Source: Gordonia liuliyuniae (lineage in GTDB: Bacteria; Actinomycetota; Actinomycetes; Mycobacteriales; Mycobacteriaceae). From it: 64,000 nucleotides of DNA. Within the stretch, counting starts at the first letter, position 1. Every line of letters begins with the position of its first letter. Below the pieces are notes generated by a model. That model saw nothing but the letters and a program-made list of their open reading frames with translations. It was not told the origin of the DNA and did not search any database. The stretch is taken from positions 558,001 to 622,000 of the forward strand of contig NZ_JAKKOT010000002.1 in NCBI RefSeq assembly GCF_021739025.1. The letters are read 5' to 3'. Positions 8,559 to 17,528 of the stretch are shown here, one piece after another. The position numbers were made by a program, and so were the translations under genes.

Positions 8559-9437
8559 CTAAACCCAGTACGCCACGCGGGCACGGTAGTTGCGCATCAC
8601 GATGAGGGCGGCGGCGCACCCGAGCGCAGTGCACCCGAGCACGATGCCCCAGTGATAGAACTCGACGTGTTGGCCGAGCAGTGGTCCGCGGGAGATCTCC
8701 AAGTAGTGGAACATCGGGTTGAGCTCGACGAGCTTCATCCGGCTCGATCCTTCGCTGCCCACTGCGTCGAGGGTCTGCGCCGACCAGATGATCGGGGTCA
8801 TGAAGAAGACGAGACGCACGGTGGTCGTCAGAAGCTGACCGATGTCGCGGAATCGGGTCGACAGGATGCCGAAGACGATCGTGGCCCACGTCGCATTCAC
8901 GGCGAAGAGAGCTATCGCTGGGATCACGAGCAACGCCGACCAATCGATGGGTTGCGGAAACACCGCGAACACGATCGCGTAGATCACGATGTTGTGCGCG
9001 AAGATGATGAGGCTCCGCCATACCACCCGGTACACGTGGACGCTGATCGGCGCAGGCAGCTGTTTGATCAGACCTTCATTGGTGGAGAAGACGACCGACC
9101 CGTCGAGGACCGACGTCTCGATGAAGCCCCAGAAGATGAAGCCGAGCAGCACGTACGGCAGGAACACCTTGATGTCCTGGTTGAACAGTTCGCCGTACAG
9201 GATGCCCATGGCGACGGCGGTGACGCCGGTCGCGATGGTGATCCACAACGGTCCGAGGACCGAACGCTTGTAGCGCTGTTTGATGTCGGTCCAGCCCAGG
9301 TGCAGCCAGAGTTCGGAGGTTCGGAAACCGTCGACGAGATCCTGGATGCCTCGTCCGAACGTTCGCGAATCCGAGGTGGGCGGGGGCGGCGGGACAGTTC
9401 GACCGGCTGCTCCGCCGTCGTTGGCTACGGCTGACAC
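8559..9437 (-). CDS. wzm: Wzm, permease of the galactan ABC exporter
   Basis: An ABC-2 type permease of about 292 residues with six predicted membrane segments after a Pro-rich cytoplasmic start. The family-typical beginning of the membrane domain is ELWLHLGWTDIKQRYKRS, and EGLIKQLPAPISVHVYRVVW follows in the loop. With Wzt it exports the lipid-linked galactan precursor. I prefer GTG 9437, which leaves a 22-base gap to bpa and gives a length close to Rv3783; ATG 9500 would overlap bpa by 41 bases. The order bpa-wzm-wzt-glfT1 keeps the neighbours seen in mycobacteria. Confidence 0.9.
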   Translation of the reverse strand: MSAVANDGGAAGRTVPPPPPTSDSRTFGRGIQDLVDGFRTSELWLHLGWTDIKQRYKRSVLGPLWITIATGVTAVAMGILYGELFNQDIKVFLPYVLLGFIFWGFIETSVLDGSVVFSTNEGLIKQLPAPISVHVYRVVWRSLIIFAHNIVIYAIVFAVFPQPIDWSALLVIPAIALFAVNATWATIVFGILSTRFRDIGQLLTTTVRLVFFMTPIIWSAQTLDAVGSEGSSRMKLVELNPMFHYLEISRGPLLGQHVEFYHWGIVLGCTALGCAAALIVMRNYRARVAYWV

Positions 9438-9459
9438 AACGTCACAGCATACCGGCGGG

Positions 9460-10014
9460 TCACAGATACTGACCGGTGCTGTGGGTGTCGGACATGTCAC
9501 CGGGGCCGAGGGGGAGTACTCCCTGCCGCATCTGCTCGAGTTGGCTGCGTGCCGCCATCTGCTGTGCGAACAGCGCGGTTTGGATGCCGTGGAACACGCC
9601 TTCGAGCCATCCGACGAGCTGGGCTTGCGCGATGCGCAACTCGGCGTCGGTCGGTGTCTGATCGTCGGAGAAGGGGAGCGCGAGCCGGTCGAGCTCTTCC
9701 CGCAGTTCAGGGGCGAGACCGTCCTGCAGTTCGGCGATCGACGTGCGGTGGATGTCGGCGAGGCGGGTGCGGCTCGCGTCGTCGAGGGGAGCGGCGCGAA
9801 CCTCTTCCAGGAGTTGTTTGATCATGGTTCCGATCCGCATCACCTTGGCGGGCTGTTCCACCATGCCCGCGACGGGGTTCGATGCCGCGTCACCGTTCTC
9901 GGCGCCTGCTGCGGCGAATTCGATGGCCGGTTCGTCTGGTGTCGCCGACGGATCCGACGACAGCGGGTTTCCGGGGCCTGAAGTGCCGAACATCTCGGGA
10001 AGCATGGTCCCCAT
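9460..10014 (-). CDS. bpa: Bpa (PafE), ATP-independent bacterial proteasome activator
   Basis: A 184-residue protein of the DUF2587 family. Members form a dodecameric ring that docks on the 20S proteasome and admits unfolded proteins without ATP. The helical core begins at KVMRIGTMIKQLLEEVRAAP and includes AQAQLVGWLEGVFHGIQTAL. The C-terminus ends in GQYL, the conserved tail that inserts into the proteasome alpha ring. The M. tuberculosis homologue Rv3780 is likewise next to the Wzt/Wzm/GlfT1 genes. ATG 10014 is the obvious start. The acidic, low-complexity N-terminus (residues 1-50) is likely disordered. Confidence 0.93.
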   Translation of the reverse strand: MGTMLPEMFGTSGPGNPLSSDPSATPDEPAIEFAAAGAENGDAASNPVAGMVEQPAKVMRIGTMIKQLLEEVRAAPLDDASRTRLADIHRTSIAELQDGLAPELREELDRLALPFSDDQTPTDAELRIAQAQLVGWLEGVFHGIQTALFAQQMAARSQLEQMRQGVLPLGPGDMSDTHSTGQYL

Positions 10015-10076
10015 TGTGCCGCGTGCGTCGTCGTCCTGACGTGATCGGTGCGAGACAGGTGTCTATCGTTGGGGTC

Positions 10077-11273
10077 ATGCCGTTCGACATCGCCTCCGTG
10101 AGAGGACTGTTCCCCTCCCTGGGCGACGGCTGGATCCACCTCGATTCCCAGCGCGGAATGCAGATCCCCGACGCCGTAGCCTCCGCAGTCTCACGCGGCG
10201 TCCGGTCGTACCCGGTGCTCGGCGGCGGGCTGTCCCGCCAGTCGTTGGACGCGGCTGCGACGACGATGCAGGCGCGTCAGGCGATCGCCGACCTGCTCGG
10301 CGCGGACCCGGCGTGCGTCGTCTTCGGTCCGTCGCGGGGCGCGCTGGTGTCGGCGCTGGTCGAGTCCCTCCCGGTGACGTCGTGGATCGGCGACGGCGTC
10401 GTGCTGTCGGTCCTCGACGACGAGGAGAACATCGTGCCGTGGCTGCGTGGTGCGGCCAGGCACGGCGCAGCGGTCCGGTGGGCGCAGATTGACATCGAGG
10501 ACGGCTCGCTGCCGCCGTGGCAGTTCACCGATCTGGTCTCCGATCGGACGAGCGTGGTGTCGGTGGCGTTGGCGTCGTCGACGACGGGTGCGATCACCGA
10601 CATCGGGCAGATCGCCGGACATGCCCGCGCTGCGGGCGCGCTCACGGTGGTAGACGCGACGAGTGCGGCGCCGTTCGTCCCGCTGTCGATGAATGAGATG
10701 GGCGCGGACGTCGTGCTGGTGAGCGCGGAGCGGTGGGGCGGTCCGCGGATGTCGGCGATGGTGTTCGCTGATCAGTCGCGGATGGCGTCGTTGACGAATG
10801 TGTCGATGGACCCGCACGCGACCGGCCCCGCTCGGCTCGAACCATCGCCCACACCCACCGCGTGGCTCGCTGGACTGGTCGCCTCGGTGGAGGTGCTCGC
10901 CGGTCTCGATTCGTCGGCGACCGGGAATCGGCGTCGTCGGCTGACGACGTCGATGGACGGCGCCTACGAGTATCTGCAGCGCCTCACCTTCTATCTGGTG
11001 AACGCTCTCGACAATCTCGGACACGTCCAGGTGATCGGCGCCGACACGCACCGAGTTCCGCTCGTGAGCTTCCTGGTCGACGGGGTGAGCGCGGAGAAGG
11101 TCGGTGTTCGGTTGAACGACAACGGGATCAGCGCGCTGCACGCTGTACCGAACCGTGCTCTGGACGCGATCGGCGTCGCTGACGCAGGCGGCGCGGTGAC
11201 GGTCGGCCTCGGCGTCTACTCCACGCCGTACGAGATGGATCAGTTGGCGCGGGTGCTCGGTTCGTTCGGCTGA
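10077..11273 (+). CDS. Class V aminotransferase/cysteine desulfurase-fold protein lacking the PLP lysine (Rv3778c-like)
   Basis: A 398-residue protein with the fold-type I PLP architecture; the M. tuberculosis homologue Rv3778c has the same length and neighbours. The N-terminal substrate loop (GWIHLDSQRGMQIPDAVASA) and the VVDATSAAPFVPLSM segment match class V enzymes. Where the family has S-x-H-K-x-x-G-P, with Lys forming the internal aldimine, this protein reads SAERWGGP, so the catalytic Lys appears to be Arg. I therefore doubt ordinary aminotransferase activity. A PLP-binding scaffold or altered chemistry is possible. It is divergent from bpa. Confidence 0.85.
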   Translation: MPFDIASVRGLFPSLGDGWIHLDSQRGMQIPDAVASAVSRGVRSYPVLGGGLSRQSLDAAATTMQARQAIADLLGADPACVVFGPSRGALVSALVESLPVTSWIGDGVVLSVLDDEENIVPWLRGAARHGAAVRWAQIDIEDGSLPPWQFTDLVSDRTSVVSVALASSTTGAITDIGQIAGHARAAGALTVVDATSAAPFVPLSMNEMGADVVLVSAERWGGPRMSAMVFADQSRMASLTNVSMDPHATGPARLEPSPTPTAWLAGLVASVEVLAGLDSSATGNRRRRLTTSMDGAYEYLQRLTFYLVNALDNLGHVQVIGADTHRVPLVSFLVDGVSAEKVGVRLNDNGISALHAVPNRALDAIGVADAGGAVTVGLGVYSTPYEMDQLARVLGSFG

Positions 11274-11372
11274 GTGAGACTCGTCGAGGGCGGCCTCGAT
11301 TGGGAGTGACCGGAACCCCGACCGTATGGTTGCGTTCGAAAGTATGTAGTTCAGGGGGCTGAAGGGGCAGCG

Positions 11373-11858
11373 GTGTTGCAACAACATGACGGTGACGGGG
11401 GACTCGCACCGATTCTCGACAGCGCCGAGCGCGATCTGTGGCAGCAGTTCGTCACGGGCGGTTGGATGCTGTATCGGTCGCTGTTCAAGCAGATCGATTC
11501 GTCGTCGGCTTTGACGAGCGCCGATTGGCGCGTCCTCGAAGTATTGGCCACTGCGGAGGGGTTGCGGATCAGCGACCTCGCGGAGGCCACCCAGATTCCA
11601 CTGAGCACGGTGTCCCGCCAGGTGGCCCGCTTCATCGAGAACGGGTATGCGTCCCGTCTCGAGAACGTTGACTACGATGCCCGCCAGAAGTGGGTGATGA
11701 TCACCGATTCCGGTCGTGACATGGTGCAGCCGATCCTCGACGAACGCGACCGCGCCGTCCGACGACTCGTCATCGACTCACTGACCCCCGAAGAGTTCGA
11801 CACACTGTGCCGCACCTTCGGAAAGATCGGCGAGCGAATCGTCCGCGAAGGCCTGTAA
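11373..11858 (+). CDS. MarR-family transcriptional regulator
   Basis: A 161-residue winged-helix dimeric repressor. The recognition region reads LRISDLAEATQIPLSTVSRQ followed by ENVDYDARQKWVMITDSGRD, the wing typical of MarR proteins. The start is taken as GTG 11373; TTG 11376 would give nearly the same protein. The target and ligand are unknown. It lies between the aminotransferase-like gene (100 bases upstream) and the convergent quinone oxidoreductase, which is a natural but unproven target because MarR regulators often control such oxidoreductases. Confidence 0.88.
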   Translation: MLQQHDGDGGLAPILDSAERDLWQQFVTGGWMLYRSLFKQIDSSSALTSADWRVLEVLATAEGLRISDLAEATQIPLSTVSRQVARFIENGYASRLENVDYDARQKWVMITDSGRDMVQPILDERDRAVRRLVIDSLTPEEFDTLCRTFGKIGERIVREGL

Positions 11859-11925
11859 CGCGACCCTGCTCGACGGCGGAGCCCCTATGGGCGAACACCG
11901 CTTTCGATCGAGCGAGTTGAGGGCC

Positions 11926-12891
11926 TCACTCCATTGTCAGCAGCACTTTTCCGACGGCTTCGCCGGAGTTCAGTCGTTCGTGTGCGGCGTCGGCATCGTC
12001 GAAGCGGAACGTGGAGTCGATGATCGGTGCGATATCGCCGCTTTCGATGAGCGGCCAGGTCCGGGCGACTGTCTCGGCGACGATCATGGCCTTGGAACCG
12101 GGCCCGGTGACGGGTCGTGCGCGCAGCGTGGTTCCAATGACGGCGGCGCGCTTGGCCATGAGGGCGCCGATGTTGAGTTCGCCTTTGACGCCGCCCTGCA
12201 TTCCGATGATGACGAGTCGACCGCCGGTGGCGAGTGCTTTCACGTTCTTACCGAGGTACTTGGCTCCGATGATGTCGAGGATGACGTCGGCTCCGCCCTG
12301 TTCGGCGAGGACGTCGTCGAACTCTTGGGTCGTGTAGTCGATGAGGACGTCGGCGCCGAGTTCGCGGCAGCGTTCGAGTTTGGTCTGGTTACGTGCGGTC
12401 ACGGCGACTCGTGCGCCGAGCGCATGCGCGAGTTGGATTGCGTGGGTGCCGATCCCGCTGCTGCCGCCGTGTACCAGGAGTAGTTCGCCAGGTGTGAGGT
12501 GTCCAGTCATCACGACGTTCGACATCACGGTGCACGCGACTTCGGGGAGCGCCGCCGCCGAGACGAGGTCGATGCCCCGCGGCGCGGGCATCACTTGTGC
12601 TGCCGGAACGGCGACCTTCTCCGCGTAGCCGCCGCCCGCGAGTAGCGCGCAGACGTCGTCGCCGACCGCCCAGCCGGAGACGTCGTCGCCGATCGCCGAG
12701 ATCGTGCCGGAAGCTTCGAGCCCGAACACGTTCGACGCCCCCGGCGGCGGCGGGTACTTCCCTGCACGCTGCATGATGTCGGCGCGGTTGACGCCCGCCG
12801 CCGCGACATCGACGATCACCTCGCCGGGTGCCGGCTCTGGATCGGGTAGATCGACGATGTCCAGGCTCTGCGATTCGGGGATGGCGCGCAT
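11926..12891 (-). CDS. NAD(P)H:quinone oxidoreductase, zinc-free MDR family (Rv3777-like)
   Basis: A 321-residue medium-chain dehydrogenase/reductase of the quinone oxidoreductase (PIG3) type. The N-terminal GroES-like domain carries AAGVNRADIMQRAGKYPPPP. The Rossmann domain begins around LLLVHGGSSGIGTHAIQLA, with the NADPH loop GGSSGIG. No zinc-binding Cys cluster is seen, which separates it from alcohol dehydrogenases. It probably carries out NADPH-dependent reduction of quinones or enones in the cytoplasm. It follows the Rv3778c-like gene as in M. tuberculosis, with a MarR gene inserted between. ATG 12891 begins directly with the first strand. Confidence 0.88.
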   Translation of the reverse strand: MRAIPESQSLDIVDLPDPEPAPGEVIVDVAAAGVNRADIMQRAGKYPPPPGASNVFGLEASGTISAIGDDVSGWAVGDDVCALLAGGGYAEKVAVPAAQVMPAPRGIDLVSAAALPEVACTVMSNVVMTGHLTPGELLLVHGGSSGIGTHAIQLAHALGARVAVTARNQTKLERCRELGADVLIDYTTQEFDDVLAEQGGADVILDIIGAKYLGKNVKALATGGRLVIIGMQGGVKGELNIGALMAKRAAVIGTTLRARPVTGPGSKAMIVAETVARTWPLIESGDIAPIIDSTFRFDDADAAHERLNSGEAVGKVLLTME

Positions 12892-13017
12892 GACTCCAGT
12901 CTTCCACCGATCCGGCCGGTGGGCACGCCCGCCGAGCTCATGCGATAGCCTCGTCGGCGGAAGACTTGCTCCGCGTCGCTACGCGACTGCCGCAGATCGC
13001 GCGGGCCGTCTTTCGAA

Positions 13018-13102
13018 GGAAGCGTGGCAGAGCGGCCGAATGCACTCGCCTTGAAAGCGAGCGTGGGTAAAACCACCGGGGGTTCAAATCCCTCCGCTTC
13101 CG
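13018..13102 (+). tRNA. tRNA-Ser (anticodon UGA)
   Basis: An 85-base class II tRNA. The acceptor arms GGAAGCG (13018-13024) and CGCTTCC (13095-13101) pair fully, with G as discriminator. The anticodon loop CTTGAAA puts TGA at 13052-13054, closed by CTCGC/GCGAG. There is a long variable arm and a GGTTCAAATCC T-arm. CCA is not encoded. The DNA immediately 3' is accessory in character, so this tRNA may have served as an integration site; I did not find a second copy of its 3' end in the window. Confidence 0.95.
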
Positions 13103-13440
13103 CAGAGAAGGGCCAGGCTCTTACGCGTTCACCCGCCACGAATGACGAAACTGATGCGCGGGACGCTCTCGCCGCCGCTCTCTCCCGTGCGATACGTGCC
13201 GCCATCGAAGTCGGCTCACTGAGCTGCACGTGGGTAATCTGTGTCACACTATTTGCTGGCCGATTGCGGGTTGCTGTTACCGGTTGTAGCGTCAGTCTCA
13301 TCTGTTGTGGCGATTCGGGAGGAATCGTCCAGGTTGCCCGGGGGTTCACTACTCGTACATGCGAGTACTAGATATCCCTCGGGTCGGGGGCTGTGGCTTT
13401 TCTTCCCGCCGTGGTCGCCGTGTGAATGTGGGGGCAATTC
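13103..13440. other. Non-coding stretch after tRNA-Ser, with a palindrome before the porin gene
   Basis: I see no convincing gene in these 338 bases. A perfect inverted repeat, TACTCG (13350-13355) and CGAGTA (13362-13367) with a 6-base spacer, lies about 75 bases before the porin-like gene and may be its operator. The junction between tRNA and island should lie here. Confidence 0.5.
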
Positions 13441-14083
13441 GTGAAGAAGTTCATCGGCGTCATGTGCGTTGTTCTGGGCGCGTTGATCAGCGTCGCCGCG
13501 TTCGGCGTCCCTGGTGATGCGTCGGCTGGTCCGACGCGGTCGTTTGCTGACAAGTCCGTGACGCGTCATTCTGATGATGGGTGGACAGTACAAACTGTCT
13601 AAGTCGGGGGAGAAGATCCGGAGCGTGCCGGCGCTCAGTCGTGGGCATGGTTCGTATGAGGCGTTCTTGTCGTTGCGTGGTGCTGCGCGGATGTCGGGGT
13701 CCGGGACGGTGCCGGTGGACGCCGCTGTCGTCTCGACGGGCTTCCAAGTCTCGTGCCAGTGGCAGATGGACGGCGTCAACCTCGGGGTCACCGGCGGCCC
13801 GACCGCGCAAATGTCCATCTCCTATCCGCCCGCGATCGTGCTCGGCGCGCAGGTGATGCCGAACATTTCGACAACCCTGAAAAATGGTGTGTCGATCGAT
13901 GTCCCGTTCGGGCAGAAGCCGTTGCAGGGTCCGTCGGCTGGTGTCCGATTGGACGGAGTCCGTGTGGAGATCTCCGGATGCGTCGGCGCACGCCCAGCTG
14001 TGCGGGCGTATGTGCGGGTGGCGATGACGAGCAAGGCGAATGACAACACGTTCAACCTGTACGGCAAACCCCACCTGCTCTAA
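13441..14083 (+). pseudogene. MspA-family porin, frameshifted by one base (left copy)
   Basis: MspA-type porins are octameric beta-barrel channels in the mycolate outer membrane. GTG 13441 opens a signal peptide (VKKFIGVMCVVLGALIS, then DASAGP). The frame runs to WTVQTV and a stop at about 13602. The rest of the protein resumes in the +1 frame at KLSKSGEKIRSVPALS and ends at 14083 with NTFNLYGKPHLL. Comparison with the second copy at 47616 points to one extra base, C13591. The two copies differ at about a dozen of some 160 residues. MspA features include the late ISGCVG and the C-terminal beta-strands. Either the gene is dead or the base is a sequencing error. Confidence 0.8.
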
Positions 14084-14130
14084 CCCGTGCGCTTACCAAG
14101 CACCAGGAACTACTCGAATAGGAAAAACCG

Positions 14131-14478
14131 ATGATGGCACGTAAATCAGTAGGGAGCGTCGCAGCGGTCGTCGCGGTCGCGGGTGTGACCGCATCGCTGG
14201 TCGGTACTGGTGAGGCTGATGCGGCGACCCGCCACGGCATCAAGCTCTCGCATTCGCAGACTGTCGCGGTCTCCCAGCACGGGTTAGGGAACGCGTTCTC
14301 GGCGATCCCGTACATCCCGAACCTGGTCTACAACCCGGGCTGGGGACGCGGTATCCAACACGCTGCGAACGATGCGGCCCGCCACGGCGGCTGCATCAGC
14401 ATCGGGATCATCACCAGCCCAGGAGAATCCAATCTCGACTACGTCAGCGTCTACCCAGCACGATCCTGTGCACGCTAG
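14131..14478 (+). CDS. Small secreted protein of unknown function
   Basis: A 115-residue protein with an export signal (hydrophobic core VGSVAAVVAVAGVTASLVG, cleavage after EADA near residue 31). The mature part is about 84 residues with just two Cys, in HGGCISIG and ARSCAR, likely disulfide-linked outside the cell. I do not recognise the family. AGGAAA precedes the tandem ATG at 14131/14134; the second ATG is equally possible. It lies 47 bases behind the porin gene and 54 bases before the next gene, so it is probably co-transcribed. No counterpart is present in the second module copy. Confidence 0.7.
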   Translation: MMARKSVGSVAAVVAVAGVTASLVGTGEADAATRHGIKLSHSQTVAVSQHGLGNAFSAIPYIPNLVYNPGWGRGIQHAANDAARHGGCISIGIITSPGESNLDYVSVYPARSCAR

Positions 14479-14532
14479 CCGGCACTGAACACACCTGACC
14501 ACTGAGCACCAGCTATACCGGGGGACGCCGAC

Positions 14533-14916
14533 ATGACCACCAACACCAGCACGCAACCGCTGACTACTCCTGATCGGCCCAAGCATTCACGCCAGGCGCA
14601 GGCTCAGGATCATCAAACCGGCGCCGTTACGTCGCCAGTAACCAGTCCGCCGCCCCTTCCGCCTAGTAGCGCCGGTCAGGAATCGCCGGGTGTGGATCGG
14701 TCAGTGTCGGTGTGGACGATGTTGCTGTTCATCGCTGGGTGCGCGATTTTGGTGGTCGCTGCGTGGAATCTGCCGAACCTGATCCGGTGGGGAGACGACT
14801 ACGGAACCGTCCTGGTGTTCCTCGCGTTCTTTATGGTGATGTCGATCGGTGGCCGCTGGTTCTGGACCGGTATCGACGCCATCTGGAGCGCTGTCCGCGG
14901 CAAGGACCAGTCGTGA
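14533..14916 (+). CDS. Small protein with a Pro/Thr-rich cytoplasmic arm and two membrane helices
   Basis: A 127-residue protein of unknown family. Residues 1-55 are polar and rich in Thr, Gln and Pro. Two hydrophobic helices follow (VWTMLLFIAGCAILVVAAWN and VLVFLAFFMVMSIGGRWFW), then a short basic tail. GGGGGA precedes ATG 14533. The stop overlaps the GTG start of the large secreted protein by four bases (GTGA), so the two are translationally coupled. This suggests it works with that protein, for instance as a membrane partner in export; that role is inference only. Confidence 0.75.
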   Translation: MTTNTSTQPLTTPDRPKHSRQAQAQDHQTGAVTSPVTSPPPLPPSSAGQESPGVDRSVSVWTMLLFIAGCAILVVAAWNLPNLIRWGDDYGTVLVFLAFFMVMSIGGRWFWTGIDAIWSAVRGKDQS

Positions 14917-17486
14917 CCCGCGCGAACAAGACCGCTCGCATGCCTAGCGGGGCGAGACGTCGTGGTCCGGCTCTGGTGGCTGGTATTGGGACACTCGGTT
15001 TCACTGGTGCGATGTTTGCTGCCGGGTTCACCGGGGGTGCTGGTGATGCTGGTGCGGATGCGTTGTGTGATCAGATGCGCGCCCAGTACGGGCCGAGCTG
15101 GCCCTGCATTAGCGTGCCGACCTACACGCCGCCGCCGACGATGCCGACCCAGCCGAGCACTCCGAATGCTCCGGGAGCCCCGTCGGGGAACGGACCGGTC
15201 ATCGGCGGTGATCCCGGCCCGGGGCCTGGTCAGGGCAACGGCACACCCATCATCGGCGGAACCACCCCAGGACCCCGCGCGCCAGGAAACACGCGAGCTC
15301 CCGGGAACACGCACGTACCCGGTGTACCGACCAGACAGGCACCCGGTGTGACCACGGTTGCACCGGCTCCGACCCAGCGTGAGCGGCCCGGCCAGTCCGA
15401 TATCGCCCCGTTGCCCGGACGTACAACCGCGCCTGCGGATGTGCCGGTCGGGCAGCCGCATCCCGGATCGAGCAATGAAGCGTTTCTAAGTCCGTCGACG
15501 GACGGTGAGCCGACGATCCGGCTGCCGATATGGGTGATCGCCGGGGCTGCGGCCGTGGCTGCGGCCAGCCCGCGCGGGCGGTCGCTGCTCAAGCGTGGTG
15601 GTTCCACGCGAGCGACGGTAGGTCCGTCGCGAATGGTGTTGATGCACGACGAATCCTCGCCCACCACCTACCGGTTCGCGATGAACGTCCCCGACGGCGG
15701 CTACACCAAGGTCAACCCGGACGGGTCTGCGACGGTCTATGACAAGGACGGCAACGCGATTCGCCAGGTCGCGCGCCCGTGGGCGTTCGACGCGGCCGGG
15801 CGGCCACAAAAGACGTGGTACACCGTTGATGAGAACGGTGACCTGGTTCAGCACATCGAACCAGCAGACAACGCACTGTTTCCGATCCTGGCTGATCCCA
15901 CCGAGACTACTGGCGCGGCCGCTAGCGCTACCGCTGGCGCGTCGGTTGGTGCCTCGGCCGGTTCTGAAGCGCCAGCGGGAGAATCGGCAGGTGAGGGTGA
16001 CAATGCCATAGCCGGGATGCTGACACCACTGGTTCAGGGAGGCTCGACCGCGAACGGGCTGGGCCCGGAAGCAGGAGCACCCGCTACCCCCACACAGCCT
16101 GAGACCGCACCCGATCACATCCCCAACGCATTCGGAGTAGGCGAGCAGAAAGCTGAGCAACCAGCCCCAGATTCATCGGCACAGACCAACTCTGATGCGT
16201 TGGGTGATCTCATGAATCCGTCGTTCGACGGATCGGCGACTCCGGAGTCGTCTGAGCCTGAGTTCAATCCGTACAACCCGCTCACCTATCCCGAGACCGG
16301 TCAGGGCAGTGACGGGCAGACCCAGTCGGATCAGGCCCAGTCTGATGCGTTGGGCGACTTGTTGATGCCCTCGTTCGACGGGTCGGATAGCCCGGAGTCG
16401 TCTGAGCCTGAGTTCAACCCGTACAACCCGCTCACCTACCCCGAGACCAGTCAGAGCGGTGACGGGGACGGGCAAACCCAAGCGGATCAGGCCCAGTCGG
16501 ATGCGTTGGGTGAGCTCCTGATGCCCTCGTTCACCAAGGAGCCTCAGCCCGACGGGCGCGTCGATGCTCCTGCTGCGGGTCAGTCGATGACCTATACCGA
16601 GTGGCTGCGGTACACCAACAATCAACGGTTGGACGGCAGAGTCCATGAGCGGGTCGCCGACGACGGCACTCTGTCCTACTACGATCTGTCTCGCGGCCCC
16701 AACGGCGAACAAATCGAAGGCCCCGTCACCGGCTTCGGCACCGCCCTCGAGAACGAGACCGTCTACAACTTCGGCGACGGAACCGGCAAAACCGGGACAG
16801 GACAACCAGCAGTACAAGACACCAACGGCAACTGGTGGGTCATCAACCACAACGGCCCGAACGGGAGTTTCACCAGGTCAGCGGTCGTCAACGGTGAGAA
16901 GCTGGAGATCGCGGTCACCCCGCTCCCGCACGGTGGCTACCTAGAGTACGACCGTAGCGGCACCAACATCCTGCGCGAGTTCGACCGCCACGGAAACCTT
17001 ATCGGCGCATACCGTATCAATCCCGACGACCCTGAAGATTCCATCCCGCGCCATATCGGCAAATGGCTCCAACAGCCCGACCGGGCATTCATTATCAGCG
17101 AGGGCGGCACCGAACTCGGCGCGCTCGGAGCAGGACTAGCTGAGGCAGCCGACCGCGCCAGCGGATCCCAAGCCGCAACCGTCGCCCGCTGGGCAAAACG
17201 ATTCAATAGAGCAGGCGTAACCGGAACAGCCCTGACCGAAGGCGCGCAGGCTTTAACCGGAGAAAAGCCCCCAGTACAGGCAATAGCGGACGGCATCGGA
17301 ATCGCCTCTGCCGGCTACATTGGAGGCACAATCGGGGCGTCTGTGGGAGGTCCCGTGGGAGCTGCCGTCGGTGCCTACACCGGAGCTCTCCTGTACGAAC
17401 ACAAGCAAGGCATAATCGACGCAGTGAAAGACCCAGTCGACGGCATGAAAAAGCTCGGCGGCACCATCGTCGGCTGGCTCAGCTAA
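14913..17486 (+). CDS. Large secreted polymorphic-toxin-like protein with C-terminal glycine zipper (left copy)
   Basis: An 857-residue protein. Order of parts: an export signal or anchor (about 18-45, ending ADA); a conserved two-Cys block ALCDQMRAQYGPSWPC, then PTYTPPPTMPTQP; a long Pro/Gly/Thr linker; a second hydrophobic segment (about 206-222); a domain with VNPDGSATVYDKDGN and LFPILADPTET, a type common in actinobacterial toxin-like secreted proteins; an acidic repeat region (about 427-540); a globular C-terminal part; and a hydrophobic Gly-rich tail (about 795-830; GGTIGASVGGPVGAAVGAY). The Gly-zipper tail suggests membrane insertion. The first 60 or so mature residues nearly match the protein at 46202. 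GTG 14913 overlaps the preceding stop. The toxin role is inference. Confidence 0.75.
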   Translation: MTRANKTARMPSGARRRGPALVAGIGTLGFTGAMFAAGFTGGAGDAGADALCDQMRAQYGPSWPCISVPTYTPPPTMPTQPSTPNAPGAPSGNGPVIGGDPGPGPGQGNGTPIIGGTTPGPRAPGNTRAPGNTHVPGVPTRQAPGVTTVAPAPTQRERPGQSDIAPLPGRTTAPADVPVGQPHPGSSNEAFLSPSTDGEPTIRLPIWVIAGAAAVAAASPRGRSLLKRGGSTRATVGPSRMVLMHDESSPTTYRFAMNVPDGGYTKVNPDGSATVYDKDGNAIRQVARPWAFDAAGRPQKTWYTVDENGDLVQHIEPADNALFPILADPTETTGAAASATAGASVGASAGSEAPAGESAGEGDNAIAGMLTPLVQGGSTANGLGPEAGAPATPTQPETAPDHIPNAFGVGEQKAEQPAPDSSAQTNSDALGDLMNPSFDGSATPESSEPEFNPYNPLTYPETGQGSDGQTQSDQAQSDALGDLLMPSFDGSDSPESSEPEFNPYNPLTYPETSQSGDGDGQTQADQAQSDALGELLMPSFTKEPQPDGRVDAPAAGQSMTYTEWLRYTNNQRLDGRVHERVADDGTLSYYDLSRGPNGEQIEGPVTGFGTALENETVYNFGDGTGKTGTGQPAVQDTNGNWWVINHNGPNGSFTRSAVVNGEKLEIAVTPLPHGGYLEYDRSGTNILREFDRHGNLIGAYRINPDDPEDSIPRHIGKWLQQPDRAFIISEGGTELGALGAGLAEAADRASGSQAATVARWAKRFNRAGVTGTALTEGAQALTGEKPPVQAIADGIGIASAGYIGGTIGASVGGPVGAAVGAYTGALLYEHKQGIIDAVKDPVDGMKKLGGTIVGWLS
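16191..16535 (+). repeat. In-frame tandem repeats, 150/156 bp plus a partial unit
   Basis: Unit 1 (16191-16340) and unit 2 (16341-16496) each encode about 50 residues beginning SDALGDL and containing PEFNPYNPLTYPET. A third partial unit (16497-16535) encodes SDALGELLMPSF. The units are acidic and rich in Ser, Gln and Asp and form a spacer inside the large secreted protein. They could change copy number by recombination without breaking the frame. Confidence 0.85.
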
Positions 17487-17528
17487 AAGCTGTATCAGCA
17501 CCGCAATCGCTGCAGGAACGAGGATCTG

